Below are positions 21,481 to 34,734 of a stretch of 64,000 nucleotides of DNA, piece after piece. The position numbers were made by a program, and so were the translations under genes. The notes beneath the pieces are model-generated. The model had not been told where the DNA came from. It did not search any database and saw only the letters and a list, made by a program, of their open reading frames with translations. This DNA comes from Benincasa hispida (lineage: Eukaryota > Streptophyta > Magnoliopsida > Cucurbitales > Cucurbitaceae). Where the stretch lies: the NCBI RefSeq assembly GCF_009727055.1, contig NC_052349.1, positions 96,185,446-96,249,445 on the forward strand, written 5' to 3'. Positions within the stretch are counted from its first letter, which is position 1. Each line of letters begins with the position of its first letter.

Positions 21481-21845
21481 TCAAATATGAGGTCGTCGGA
21501 ATGGGTCACACTCACAGCCAAAGGTCGTTAATCAGCCAAGAAACGCGTCGCCGATACCCAGGAGAGTTCCCGCTGCCGTCACAGATCGGCGTGTGGCCCT
21601 CGTGGTGGAGTAGATCGCCGCGGTCGTGGGTGTTCCACGCCGCTCTTAAGTCGGGGAAGAAGATCACTCGAGGGTGCAGGTTGCGGTGTGGTGGTTTGAG
21701 TGCCGTTGCCGTTCGAACACTGCAATTCACTAGCCGAGGAAGAAGACTGCCGTCGAGTGGGTTCGTCGCCGGAGTTGAAGAAGATGCAGTGGAGACTGAA
21801 GCTGCAAACACAGCAGGAAGAGAGGCGTAAAGACGTTGGGCCACT
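21481..21845. other. GC-rich island open on both strands, unknown
   Basis: The plus frame 21501-21830 (109 codons) and the minus frame 21844-21512 (110 codons) overlap almost completely. Both are rich in Arg, Ser, Ala and Pro, neither contains a known motif, and no splice partner was found. The sharp change from AT-rich flanks suggests a captured fragment or a retrotransposon leader. I cannot decide which strand, if any, codes. Confidence 0.25.
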
Positions 21846-22950
21846 GTTCCTTTTCTTCTCCCCTTCTTCTTGTTCTTGATTTTCTTTTGGAAATTGGTCA
21901 GAAATAATACTTTTTTAAGTTTTCAACTTGTAAAATTAGCACATTTTTTTAAAATGAGTAAGAATACTTTTTAAATTTTTATAACTTATAAATTGTTATG
22001 TACATATGACCAAATCTTATATCTTTTCATATTTTCTGGGTCTTTATTAAATATTATATCAAATTATAATTTTTCAAATCTTTAACCTAATTTATGTTTT
22101 TATTATTATATGAATTTTCAAAATTTTAAATGAGTTTTTCAAAGAATCTTAAATAAAATTTTGATGATATTTTGTCCGAGATTCACATAATTTCTTCAAG
22201 TTATATGTCATTTTTCTAAATCCTATACCAACTCTTATTTCTTTATAAATTTCCTCTAGTAGTATTTCCCAAATCTTATATAAAACCTTGCAAATGTTAC
22301 TTCAATTTATATTTACACAAATTTCTAAATTGATTTACTTATTATCTAAATAATTTACCAATCATTTTTCAAATTTCACTAAATTGTGTAATATTTGGTA
22401 ATGTGATTTTTTAATTTTGTAAAGATTTGACATAATATTTCGATTTCTTTATCTAAATAATCAAACGAGATGTAGCAAGACAAGCCCAAAACAATAAGTT
22501 AAGAAAAAAAATTAAAATTTTTAACATACTCTCAGCATCGATCTCGCCCAAGATGGACCAAAAATATTATTTGAACAAATTTTCAAAAAATTGTGCTAAT
22601 TTTGTTAGGTAAAAGCTTAAAGATGCTATTTCCGACAATTTTCCTTTCATTCTCTTTTTCTTTTTTAAGTATTTTTCCCTTTGTTTCTTCCTAGCAGTTT
22701 TGAGAAATTATATTTTTTTTACCTAAAAAAATTTTCATCTTTCAAAACTAACCTTTTTTAAAAAATATATATATATATATTTTCTAATCACTTTCTTGCT
22801 TCTTGGAAGATCCCACATGGTAAAAATACAAATTTGTCCTTAAATTCAATCATTCACTCAACACAATTTTAAGTCTCAGCTCTAATTTTAAAATTGAAAC
22901 TTCATAATAAAAAGCAAAATGAAAAAATGAAGCTGACACTTGAAATTATG
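21846..22950. other. AT-rich gene-free stretch
   Basis: Long runs of A and T with short 'caaatttt' type repeats and a TA microsatellite at about 22761-22780. No gene signal. Confidence 0.5.
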
Positions 22951-23117
22951 TTAGGTTAGGTTAATGTAACCATAATAAAAAGACAACCCAAAAGAAAAAC
23001 AAACAAATCCAACCAGAAGCGAAAATCCCACTAGCCGAGGAGCACACAAAAACCAAAATAACCAAGAGAAAACTAAAAACAACAAAGAGAAAGAAGCGGT
23101 CGTGGAAAAAAAAATCA

Positions 23118-23245
23118 TATAAGAATCACATACCTTCAATTTGTGGAAAAAAATGTGGAATTTTTTTTTCAAGGATCACAGCTTAAAAGAAAGAAAGAAA
23201 TGTTTCATATAAGAATACATACCTTCAATTTGTGGGGAAAAACTA
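23118..23245. repeat. short tandem duplication
   Basis: The phrase 'catataagaatcacatacct' followed by 'tcaatttgtgg' at 23118 recurs at 23203 with one deletion, a spacing of about 85 bp. It sits downstream of the helicase remnant and has no coding meaning. Confidence 0.6.
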
Positions 23246-23527
23246 AATCAGTATTTAATAAATTGAACATTTTTTTCTCTGGAAAATAAATTTGGATCCC
23301 CCAGTGATTTGATAAGAAGTTTTGTTGTTGACATGAAAATTCCTCTTGATAATGCAATGTAAAATTATCATATGAAAATACATGTTGAGGAAGATATATT
23401 CCAACATTAGTTATAGTGTTATCCATATGTCTTGTTTATTGTTATCGCAAAACATAATCGGACTAGAAGTTGTTTCCTTTTGAAGTTGAATGGATACCCT
23501 TTGTCATTAGGTTGAGTTTAAACAGAA

Positions 23528-25140
23528 TCAACATATCATTCTTGTTCCATTGCATAATCCTTTGGTTGAGTTTAAATTTCTCAATAACATAATAGGACAA
23601 TTAGCTTTAAGTATAAGCTTATGTGGCAATATTCCATTTGGTAGCAACAAATTTAAAAAATCTTCGTGACAGTAAGCATTTGTATCATCCATTGCCTCAT
23701 CGAAATCTTTGAATATTGTAACTTCTCCTAGAAAGATATTTATCAAAAGTTCATTCAAATAATCAACTTGATCATTTGTTATTGCTAGAATTGCTATACT
23801 TGTCATGTATTCCATCAGTATAGCATGAAGTTGTAAATTTGAATATATCTTTTTTATGAATTCCATCTCCATTTTGGTTTCACATTGCGTCATTTTAATT
23901 TCTTGCGGCAAGGTAACGATAACATCATTATAAGCAGGTTTTTCTCCATTTCCAATTCTTAAGATAAAATCTACAAATTTGTTGTCGTTATGTACCCTTG
24001 TAAAAAAAAAATTTCAATTGCAATTTATACATTTTATTCCAAGAGACATGATCTTCTCAAGCTAATTGCAACAGCTTGTTGTCGTGTTGCTTTTAGAAGT
24101 ACTGGAAGTACTTAATGAAAATCTCTTCCAACATAAATATTTTTTTCTCCAAATGGTTGAGTACAATCTATTATATCTCTTAATGATCGATCGATCATTT
24201 CAATTGTATATCTTATTGTTATAGGTGTCTCATCCCATATTATTAGTCTGGCCTTTCGAAGTAGTTTTACAACAACACTCTATTTAGATACATTGCACAT
24301 TGTTGAATCAATAGATTGTAATGGAATTTTGAATTTGGAATGGATTGTTTGACCCCCTGGTAGAATTGATGCTACTACACAAGATCCTGTAGTTGCTAAG
24401 GTTGTCATTTCATTTGATATAACTGTTGCTAAAAGTGCTCTATACAAAATGGTTTTTTTCAATTTCTCCTGGGCCATCGATAAAAATAAAAAAATAAAAA
24501 AAATCCACCTTTATTGCTTTCAATTCTTTCTATAATAATATCATAGAAAATTTGTTGTTCCTCGTTTATTTTTGTTTATGCTAGAACATTACGCTTGTCT
24601 ATTGTAATAGATCTTTCATCTCTTAGCACTACCACATAAATGAGGTCTTCATCAAATCCGTCTTTATGAATTGGGGGGAGATCAAATTGTGTAGTACTTT
24701 TTCCTATAGATTCGAGAAAGTAATTTAGGTTTTTAAAAACCAATTGAACTTATTATTCATTTGATAAATCATTAATTATAGTTTCATCCATATGGGTTCA
24801 AAAAAAAAAGATGTCACAATTTTCTAACTTCTGCAAGTTCACAATATACCAATAAAGTAGCAAATAGTCTTAAAAAATCACGTGGCATTTCAAGCAATTC
24901 AACATCTTTCAAACAATTTACCAAACTTTCATTAGATTCAAGCAATCCTCTTATTTGCGATGTTTCTTTAAACATAGAGTATCTTTTCCCGTCAATTGTT
25001 AGCAAATAATTAAAAAATGTTGGCCCTCTAACATTATTCAATAACAATCTCACATAATATCTATCTCCTTCAATTGGACTGACTCCATTTATTCTTGCTA
25101 TGACATGATCTTTTCTCGTCGTAATCATTATTTCATTCTC
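23528..25140 (-). pseudogene. Helitron (PIF1-type) helicase remnant
   Basis: Three minus-strand blocks in family order. 25128-24814 contains YYVRLLLNNVRGPTFF...KETSQIRGLLES and ends LFATLLVYCE, the segment just before the helicase domain in plant Helitron proteins. 24477-24280 has LYRALLATV and VAASILPGGQTIHSKFKIPL (helicase motifs Ia/II region). 23911-23528 has AITNDQVDYLNELL, DFDEAMDDTNAY, FLNLLLPNGILPHKLILKANCPIMLLRNL and GLCNGTRMIC, the C-terminal helicase motifs. The Walker A loop near 24490-24470 is eroded: the sequence reads DGPGEIEKN where the family has a GGTGKT-type loop. No Rep (HUH) domain was found. Confidence 0.88.
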
Positions 25141-25381
25141 TTATCCCAAATATAGAACTCTGGAAAATCTTTGTACAACAGTTTTCTTGTATCTTCATCT
25201 TTATGACATTTATTAAAAAATTTGGTCAACATCATTTTACATACTTAGGTCAAATCCAACGAGCTTCTTTAGATTGTGGTTCTCCTAATAAGAAATCAAT
25301 TATTGATTTAGAAGATTTAAATGTAGATTTATAACTGAATTGTATAGTTTCTTCTTAGTGTTTTCATATTATTGTTTTTTC

Positions 25382-25383
<2 letters not shown>

Positions 25384-25413
<30 letters not shown>
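25384..25413. repeat. AT microsatellite
   Basis: About 15 AT units, between the helicase remnant and the copia LTR. Confidence 0.9.
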
Positions 25414-25417
<4 letters not shown>

Positions 25418-25549
25418 TAAAAGAAAGTTGTTTAAGTTATTAAATTATCAAATAAACGTATATATATTATGAATTTTGGTATCGTAATATGCATATATAA
25501 CATTTTTTATTTTAATGTTTCTCATATATTTATCGTCAAAGTAGTCACT

Positions 25550-28500
25550 TGTTAGTTTCTATAAATATGCAGTGGAAGAAAACAGAATCATTAAACACTA
25601 TAATTCATCAATTTTAGTTCTACAACCAGCATGCTTATCAAATGAAAAAATGGTTTCATATATACCTTTGAAGATCTTCTTCCTCAACGAAATTCAACTA
25701 CATTTTCCCCTTCTTCTGGTTGTGAACCACCACTAGAACTTCCCTACTATCCTCTAGGAGCCTTAGATTGAGTTGTGGGACTCAAAACAAGCAAGAATTT
25801 AGAGAATTGAGGGGAGGAAGAAAATTGGTTTACTGGAAAATACCCTTCTTCAGCACTCAAACTTCAACAAAATCCAATATTTTGCATGCTCCAATCCACT
25901 CAAAACCCAGTGTTTTTATGCAGGAGCTTCATGCAATTTGAAAGCCTAAAGAAGAACTAACTCCTACTTGAATTTAAGCTGTCAATTGGGAGTGGGAGGG
26001 TGACTAAGATGTGTGTTTGAATAATGGGAAAATCTCGCATTTGGGATTTTTCAATTTCTTTTTCATTTTGAAACTAATTTTCAAAATAAAAACTATTTTC
26101 CAATTATATATCTTAATTAAAACTAATTTTTATTAATTTTATAACAATTAATAATTAATTTTTCTAATAAAATTAATAATTAATTAAATAATTTAATTAA
26201 TTCTATAAATTTAATATCAAATATTAAATTAATTTTCACCAATTCCATCATCATGAATCCCTATTCATGAAATTAATATTTAAATCATATTTAAATATTA
26301 ATCGATTCTTCAATTTCGTTTAATTCCATAATTAAATATGTAATTATATCACATATAATTACTAATTCCCTTATTCAAATTTGAACGATTCAAATTAACT
26401 TGTCACAATATTCTAAGGCTTGTTCCATTTGTGAACTGGTAGAGGGACCTAATGAACCTACAGATCATGGGCTCCAACGATTCGGGATTGATTGGTTAAA
26501 CTCTTTATATCGAATTAACCCATATTCCTTAACTACCGGGTCACTCCACTAAAGTCCAGTAGTTGCACTCCCTTCACTGTAGATATATTGTGTCCACTCT
26601 GTTGGGTTTTATGTCCTAAAACTCGCAGTTTGTAAAAAATTAAACATATTCTATTATCAATAAAAGATGTTATTCAACATTTCTTCAATAAAGGTATTGA
26701 ATCTATTAATTACATTCACAAAGTCTAGATCCAATAAACTATGATCCATGGCTATTATATGAATAATTGAACTTTATGTAGAGACATAGAGATGGATCAA
26801 GTTCGAGTAAATAACCAAAACGGTCTATAGTATATGATTAAGGTTGGGTACCTTATTCTGGTAACACTATTGGATGCAACCTACTTTGTAGCTGTTACAA
26901 GTTGTTGTAAAGATACTACAAATGAAGTGATCTAGATTTGTTCATATATTGACATGAGGAGTGGGGGTGTCCGATGCAATGAGTTTGCATATGAGAACCA
27001 AGAAATAAGTCACTCTTACTTTATAACGTTGTTTACTATTTAAAACTGACTATTTCGCTTAGATGACCTAGGTAACTCAATCTTAATCCTAAGCTAACTA
27101 TGAACTCCTGTTTATTCATGATTGTCCTTAGATTTCCATGGGTGAGGGTTAACTCAACACCGTCGGCTCAATAAGCCTCCCATTTCAGAGGTAAGATCGG
27201 GTAGATAGCTGGGGACAAAGGATGCAAGACGGAATTCAAGCCTACCTGATTTAGGGATAGGAGAAAGGTTGTTCTCTTAAGTACTGAATCCAGGTCTTGA
27301 ACAAGGGACCTCACCCTCTCACTGGCCCATGAGGGATCCGGTTTAGTGATTAAATCATAAACCAATTGTTCATTAGAGGATCAGTAGGAACTTAAGAAAC
27401 AAGACGTAATATCGAGGGTAAAACAACATATTGACCTAACCGTTATTATGAACAACCTATGAAGGGTCAACTTACTAGTTATGGTTAAATCATGTGGAAA
27501 CAAATATATCTACAGTGAGGAGAGTGTAACTATCGAGCTATAGTGGTTTGACTTGATAGTTAACGAATATTGATTAATTTGTTCTAAAGAGTTTTAGCCA
27601 ATTAATCTTAATCATTGGGGCTCATGATCTGTAGGTCCATAAGGTCCCTCTACTAGCTCGTTTTCATGAACATCTTGAATTATTAAATTGAGTGAATTTG
27701 GAATGATATCAATTTGAAATGTTCAAATTCAAATTAGGGTTTGTACAAATTATATTTGATATAATTATTTAATATTTAGTTTATTGAAATTAAACGAAAT
27801 TGGAGAGTTTATAATATTTAAATATTGATTTAAATATTAATTGCATGAATAAGATTCGTGTTTGAAATTTAATGTTTGATTAATTTGATATTTGATATTA
27901 AATTAATTAATGAATTAAAATTCAAATTAATTTCCAATTTTTATTTCAATTTAAGAAATTGAATTTTGATATTTGATTAATTATGAATTAATTAAATTAA
28001 TTTTTTAATTAATTTTTTAATTAATTGATGTTTGAAATGAAAAATTGGAAAAATTGGATTATATGGGTTTTTCCCACAAATACCTCAAGGAGGAAGTGTT
28101 CTTTCTACAAGCATACACAAATCCCACATTGAATTGAAGTAGGTGCTGGCCATTTGATGGCTGAGGAATGCTTGCATGCAGAAGAAATATAAAACTCTCA
28201 AATTTGAAGAAGAAACGAGTGTGGTTCTTGAGTTGAAAAGAGTTTCTGCTACTTCATCTTCTTCCTCACAAGAACCTTTAATATCCTTCACTAAATTCAC
28301 TCAAATTCGAGTTTCACCACTCAAATTCAAGGCTGAGAATAGTAGAGAAGATCTCTTGGTGGTTCACTATCGATTTGGAGCTGATTTGGAGTGAAAAGTA
28401 GCTTGGATTTAAGAGAAATCATCAAAGGTATGTTCTTTTTGAAACCCTCTTTTGATTTTCTAAAATAAGCATGCTGTAGAACTCAAAAGAAATGTAATTG

Positions 28501-29441
28501 GAGTGTTTATTGATTCTGTTTGCTTCTGTTGCATGCTTGTGTATTCCATCACACTCGATATAACCATGATTAGTAAGTTAATCATTTACAGGTTATTCGT
28601 AATAACGGCTGGGTCAATAGCTGTTTTACCCCCAAGATTACCTCTTGTTCTTTAAGTTCCACTGATCCTTTAATGAACAATTTATTTGTGATCCAATCAA
28701 CAAACCGTATCCCTCTCGGGCAAATAAGAGGGTGGGGCCCCTTGTTCAAGACTCGAAATCAGTACTTAAGGGAACAACCTCTCTACTATCCCTAAAAACG
28801 AGTAGGAGTGAATTCCATCTTGCACCCTATTGGTCTTACCCCTGAAATAAGAGGCTTATTGAGGCAGTGTTGTTGAGCCAATCATCACCTATGCAAATCT
28901 AAGGATAATCCCGAATAAATAGAAGTTCATAGTTAGCTTAGGATTAAGGTTAAGTTACCTAGGTCATTGCTATGAAATAGTCAGTCTTAAACAGTAAACA
29001 ACTTTATAAAGTAAAAGTGACTTATTTTTTGGTTCGATCTTATGCAAACTCATTGCACAGGATGCTTCCACTTCTCATGTCACCACATGAATGAATCAGG
29101 ATCACTTCGTTTTTTAGCACTTTACAACTCATTGTAACAACTATAGAGTGGGCTACATCCGATAGTGTTACCAGAATAAGGTACCTAACCTTATTCTTAT
29201 ATTATAGATCATTTTGACTATTTACTCGAACCTGATCCACTCTTACATCTCCACATAAAATTCAAGTACTCATGCAATAGTCATGGATCTTTTAGTTTAT
29301 TGGATTTATTTCTAAATGAAATAAGCAATTCATATATTCAATAATAACTTTATTGAATCAAAACTTCAATAACAACTTTATCGATTTACAAAATAGTTTT
29401 ATTGTTTACAAACCATGAATTTTAGAATATAAAACCCAAAA
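25550..29441 (-). repeat. 3' LTR of an old copia element, split by a solo LTR
   Basis: The minus-strand LTR starts at about 29441 next to a polypurine tract (29442-29455, reading CCAAGTGGGAG on minus) and ends near 25550. Taking out 26600-28551 and one copy of CACTC leaves about 1,935 bp, close to the 1,952 bp of the inserted LTR, and the two halves then read straight through (GGTTATATCGAGTG / GACACAATATATC on minus). Confidence 0.85.
26600..28551 (+). mobile_element. solo LTR no. 1 (copia), duplication CACTC
   Basis: 1,952 bp, begins TGTTGGGTTTTATG and ends TTCCATCA, flanked by perfect 5-bp repeats CACTC (26595-26599 and 28552-28556). There is no primer site or internal region, so it is a solo LTR left by LTR-LTR recombination. 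It sits in reverse orientation inside another LTR of the same superfamily. Short open frames inside are not genes. Confidence 0.92.
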
Positions 29442-31329
29442 AACTCCCACTTGGACTAAAACTCCAGTGGTAACATACATATGGATACATTATTTTGAGT
29501 TTTTGAGTTTTACAGAGAAATATAATAAACTAGGGCATCACATACCCATCCTTAGGTATCACATACCCACGGGTCTTTCTCCCACTTGCCCTAGGTTATA
29601 CAACCCGTAGTCCTAGTTCCATTAGGTGATCCTCAAACACTTTAGCCGAGAGGATCGCTACAAACATATTAGTATATAGTCGACTTCTATTCAGAAAATA
29701 TAGAGAATGCATCTTATTTCCACAACTTCTTACTTCTCGATACTGTCACCAAAACCCGATGACTTTGAGTTTCCACTAAACCTAAATTATGGCTAGACTA
29801 TTCTACAATCCTCTCACTATATTGAGGTACCTTTAAATCTTTGAGTAAAATGCATCTGCCATGTCCAAACAACTTTTGTTACAGTGTCAACTTTAATCAA
29901 TAACTCTCATTGATATACATTTGTTATTATGAAAACTAAGTAAAATAGATGGTGATCTGTTATACATATACTTTTCCATAAATTTTAGCATTTATCATCA
30001 CAAATACTCGATTTTCTTTTACTTGAAAAGTGTACTACTTTTGAGTTGCCTACATATTGGCATGCCATTTGAATGATATTCTAACAACTTAAGGGTTTGA
30101 CACTAACACATGTGTCGATCTATTCCAGTTTTCTAAACTATGTAAACATCTTTTACATATCATAAATAGTTTTTATGAGCTCTCCATATCTCATATGGAG
30201 TTTCAAAAAACCTTAAAATGGAATTATGTTCAAAACGATTAAGACAACTAGATGTAGAGAATTGTCACTAGATTCCATGTTCAATCAAAATAGCCCTGGA
30301 AATATTAGATTCCCTATACTCTCTACCTCGATCTAATCGAAGTGTTTCAATTATTTTAGCTAACAAGTTTTATACATCTTGAACCTTTCAAAGGTTCTAA
30401 ACTTACAACTTAGGTAAATATATTTGTACTTTGAATAATTACTATAATATTCATACTCTTTTCTTATGCTTTAACATTGACAGTCAATTTGAATAATTAC
30501 TACAATATTCATACCCTTTTCTTAAGCTTTAACATTCACAGACAGTTTGAATGTATAGGCTTTAAAGGTTCTTTGTAAAAATTTGATCATCTTATCTCCA
30601 AGATAAGACACACATAAAGTCAAAAGATTTTGTCTTTTAACTTATTTAGATGACTACTTTTAACGTTCTTCTTAATCTCATTAAGACATTATGTGATGAA
30701 ATTCCTATTACCAAAGATAAGTACTAGAATACACCTTTCTGCCTTATTGTTTTTCGGTCGTTTTACATATCTAAATATTTGAAATGGCCTTTATCTTGGT
30801 TGGTTTGAACTTAGAAGTTTCTTTTTGGTAGAACAAATATAAAATATATCTTTTGCTAATTAACATTTCACAAAGAATTTTATACAACTTGTCATTTACA
30901 AAAGATAAAACAACTTTCATTACATTAACAAAAGTACAAAGATTTATCTTTTGTCAGTAACTTCAAGATCCCCCACTGGTTTTTCTGAGATACTCTTCCA
31001 TGTTCACAACTTGAAGCATTATCTCTTTGCAAGCAATCTTTCAAGAACTGGTTTCCTTGTTTTGCTTTCTCCACTTTCTTTTCTGCAAGGTACTACGGGT
31101 AGTTCCTCTTCCAGTGCCCGTCCTCGCTGCAGTAGAAATATTTTCCTTTGTTTGCAGCTTTGGTCTTGCCTTTGCTGCCAGTAGAAACTTTCTTTTTACC
31201 TTTCCCCTTGTTTTTTTTTCACTGGAATACTCTTATTCTTAGAAAAAGAAGCAACATCAGACTTTGTAGAGGACGATCCTCTTTTCTCTGCAATTGTAAC
31301 ATTTACCTCTGCATCCTGTCCTTTTGTTC

Positions 31330-31914
31330 TCAAAATGGACTGAAAATCCTATAACTCATTGAGAAGTGTAGTCGATTGTATACTATATTGTTCATTAACG
31401 CATTGATGCGAAATTGCAAGAAGCTCTTCGGAAGAGACTGTAGAATAAAACCAACTTGACTCTTCTCGTCTACGACAATGTTTACCTCTGCCACATTGAA
31501 ATGGACCATCATGTCCAAGTCTTGTTCTTTAACAGAGTCTCCTTCTTTCATTCGGTAGTTGTAAACATATTTGATAGCACTATGCCTCAGGGAGAAGGAT
31601 GGTTGTCGAAACATCCCACGTAGAGATTCCATAATCTCTTTGGCAGTATATATGTTTTCGTGTTTCTTAGCCATGACATCAGATATGTTGGAAAGAATGT
31701 AGGCATGAGCTTTTTCATTCGCCTTCGTCCATTTGTCGTATGCTTCCCGAACAGTTTGGTTTGCATTTGAGCTAGGGATGGGAGGACATTCCTCTATCAA
31801 AATGAACCTTAAATCGTCTATCACCAGTATTGTGTTCAAATTTGATTTCCATGTAGCATAATTGTCCCCAGTTAATTTATCCGAAGCCAATAGTTGTATT
31901 AATGAACTAGTCAT
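31330..31914 (-). pseudogene. copia gag (UBN2 type)
   Basis: 194 codons open from ATG 31914. The start MTSSLIQLLASDKLTGDNYATWKSN and later blocks KAHAYILSNISDVMAKKHE, SLRGMFRQPSFSLRHSAIKYVY and FILQSLPKSFLQF are the copia gag pattern common in cucurbit genomes (recall). The frame ends soon after and the next part, with the zinc knuckle, is in another frame. There the knuckle reads KYFYCSEDGHWKRNYP, so two of the four zinc ligands (first and last Cys) are Tyr. A dead gag. Confidence 0.88.
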
Positions 31915-32439
31915 TCTGGAAAAATAAACAATTTCTTTATTAGTAAATTACTTTAAAACCCAATCATGTTTTAGCAAAGTAATAATATATCCAAAATCAT
32001 TATTTTTGCAATGATACTATAGTGAGTCAGAATAAGTGCTACCGAGGGGTAATCAAATACTTCTTCACTAAAGCAAGACATTTTTTACTAAATATTATCT
32101 CTAGAATAACTCTTATTCCTATAGTCATTTAGTTACTGTTTTTCGGTCAGAAACTACTAACACTTACTAATTCTATAAGTGTAACCCTCCATTTTCAGAC
32201 TTTAGAGGTCGCTCCTAACGATGCTACCAAATCGAAGAGTCGAGGTTTGGAATGGACATAAGAAATCCTATCCATTTCTAAAGTTTAAGTTGTTCTGAAT
32301 TCTATGTTACAACCCTCCAAGGGGATAGCTATTGTTAAACAACTAGCAAGGACCGCCTAAAACTAAACAACAGGCGCAACATAGGAATCTCACGGTCCAA
32401 ACCAATGGAAGAGACCGCATGACATATTGACACATATCC

Positions 32440-32719
32440 TTCACCCACTTAATATGAACTACTTCCCCTATTCACCTTGATCTGAACTACTTCCCCCATT
32501 CACCTTGATCTTGACCCATACAAATGCTTTCCAATTAGAGGTCACTTCTAGGGTGACACGAAGCATCGTATGAATCTCACGGTGTGAACTTTCTAGGGAC
32601 ATGAGAGTTGAAATCAATATATCACATATTTGATTTTACAATGAACAACTTCCCCTTATTAACCTTGATATTGACTCATGCAAACACTTACTGAATAGAG
32701 GTCACTCCTAGGGTGACAT
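32440..32719 (-). repeat. duplicated leader segments of the copia element
   Basis: The phrase 'ggtgtgaac...agggacatgagagttgaaatcaatatatcacat' and 'aggtcacttctagggtgaca' recurs at least three times (about 32500-32600, 32600-32719 and 34740-34960) with 5-15 percent differences. These are tandem repeats of the untranslated leader between LTR and gag. Confidence 0.65.
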
Positions 32720-33300
32720 TGAAGGAACTCGTATGAAGAGAACCTTGAGTGGAAGCGAATCAACCAAATTCCATTAATTATTAAATACAAAGTTTTACAG
32801 TAAACAAGCAAACAAATATGCATTTAAATCTAAATTACAGCATGTTATACAAGAAAAGGGTTTCAAGAAACCTCACCTTTGAAGAATTTTTCTTTGCATT
32901 TTTTCCTCGAACAATCGTGAACAACTTGAAGACCTTCTTCAAGATAAGCCTCGAACAAAAACCCAGACACTACCACAATGAAACCTTAGTATTCTCAGGG
33001 TGAGACCCATGATTGGTAGGCTCTGACTATTTTGGTTAAGAGGGAAAGCTTAAGGTGTAGAGGAAGAAGATTGAGAGTTTTCACATACAACTCAAAGATA
33101 CAGAACACTTCTGTCTTTTTCACTCAATCGTTCAACAACAACAATCGACTCACCAAGAAGAAGAAAACGATTTTCTTTTATTCTCCTTGCTATAAAGAAT
33201 GACCACCCTCACTAATGTAGGTGCAAAGAAAAGATGGGGAATGGAGTTATAACTCCCTTCCTTTATTATTAAAATTATAATAATAATATAAACATAAATA

Positions 33301-33336
<36 letters not shown>

Positions 33337-34734
33337 GTATTATATGTTATATCAAATATAACATACAACCTAGTTTTAATATTGTATCACATATAATATA
33401 AACTATAGTTTCTTTTTTCTATTATATGACATTTAATGTAAATCATGTTTATATTAAATTTAACAACTATGAATCCAATTCATAGAAAATATATTTAAAT
33501 CTCATTCAAATATTTATTTCCTCCTGTTAAGCTATAATGTATCAAATATGTTATGACAATTATATCACATATAATTGAAACAACTTAATTATATCATATA
33601 TAATTAAATCCCTCTATTAATTTGAACAATTCAAATTTATCCAAAAATTGATTCTCAACTAAATCCTATTGAGCTACCAAGAGGACCTCATGGACCTGTA
33701 GCTTGAAACTTCAATGGTACATGAATAATTAATTAAACTCTTTAATTACATTATTCACCATCCATTAACTGTCGGGCACTCCACTAGAGACCGACAGCTG
33801 AACTCTTCATACTACATATATATTTCTGTGTCCATTGGATATAACCAATCAACAAAACGATGACCCTTCACAAATTGCTCGTAAGTACAGCTAGGCAAAT
33901 TACCATTTTGCCTCTATAGTTACATCTAACTTCTTAAGTATCACTAATCCCTCTAATGAACAATAGATCATAGTCCAACTATGACTAAACCCCTCTAGAG
34001 CTAGGAGAGGGTGTGGCGCCACATTGTTCAAGACTCGGAATCAACCCTTAAAGGAGCAATTTATCTACTTACCCCTACTTCGGGGAAGGAGTGAATTCCA
34101 TCTTGTGTAGTTGTGTTCCCAGCTCCCCAATCAGACAAATCCTCAAAATGGTAGGCTTTTTAAGTCGGTGATCTGACCACTCTCATCCATACAAATCAAA
34201 GAACCACCCTCATAGGCAGAAGTTCACAACCTACTCAAGATCCAGGTCATGTTACCTATGGTCATCCTGGTGAAATATAAGTCTCTATTATGAATGATGT
34301 TATATAATGAGACTAAACATTTTGTGGTCCAATCTTATATAAACTCCTTTGTATAGAATATCCCTGATCGCATATCTATATATGAATGATCAGGATCAAA
34401 TCATTTGTAGCACTTTACAACAATTATAACACCTATAAAATGGTCCATACTCACAGTGTCACCAGGATAAGGTACCCAACCTTATTTATCTACTACAGAC
34501 CTTTTACATTATCACTTAAACATGATCTATCCGTACGTCTCCATATGCATGTTTAAGTTACAAAGATAACCTTGAATGTTAGTTTATTAGTTTATGGTTA
34601 ATGCAATTAAAATATCAAATATTTAATAGATAATGAATAAAATATCAAATATTTTGTTAAATACATAATGAGTTTGTTCATACAATGTTTACAAACTATA
34701 GAACCCTACAAGATTTAGGGCATCAACTCCAACA
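32720..34734 (-). mobile_element. solo LTR no. 2 (copia), degraded duplication
   Basis: 2,015 bp on minus, starting TGTTGGAGTTGATGCCC and ending TTCCTTCA. Flanks on plus are GACAT (32715-32719) and AACAC (34735-34739). The related leader repeat reads GACAC at this point, so each copy differs by one C/G transition from one original. No primer site follows; the neighbouring sequence on both sides is copia leader, so it is an insertion into the leader. Confidence 0.75.
33302..33330. repeat. CA microsatellite inside solo LTR no. 2
   Basis: About 14 CA units followed by ATATATG. It creates an artificial Cys/Val-rich minus-strand frame at 33150-33368. Confidence 0.95.

Larger units (their letters stand above)
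29442..32719 (-). mobile_element. internal region of the old copia element
   Basis: Minus-strand order from 32719 downward: leader, gag (31914-31330), zinc-knuckle region (about 31215-31100), integrase scraps (30350-30200), then to the polypurine tract at 29455-29442. The integrase scrap reads IIETLRLDRGREY (about 30345-30310), the LRSDRGGEY motif with changes, followed by FFETPYEIWRAHK. Reverse transcriptase and RNase H are missing, so a large internal deletion has occurred. Confidence 0.75.

Noticed and set aside
33150..33368. Minus-strand frame with a CVCVCVC stretch
   Set aside because: Produced by the CA microsatellite at 33302-33330 inside a solo LTR.
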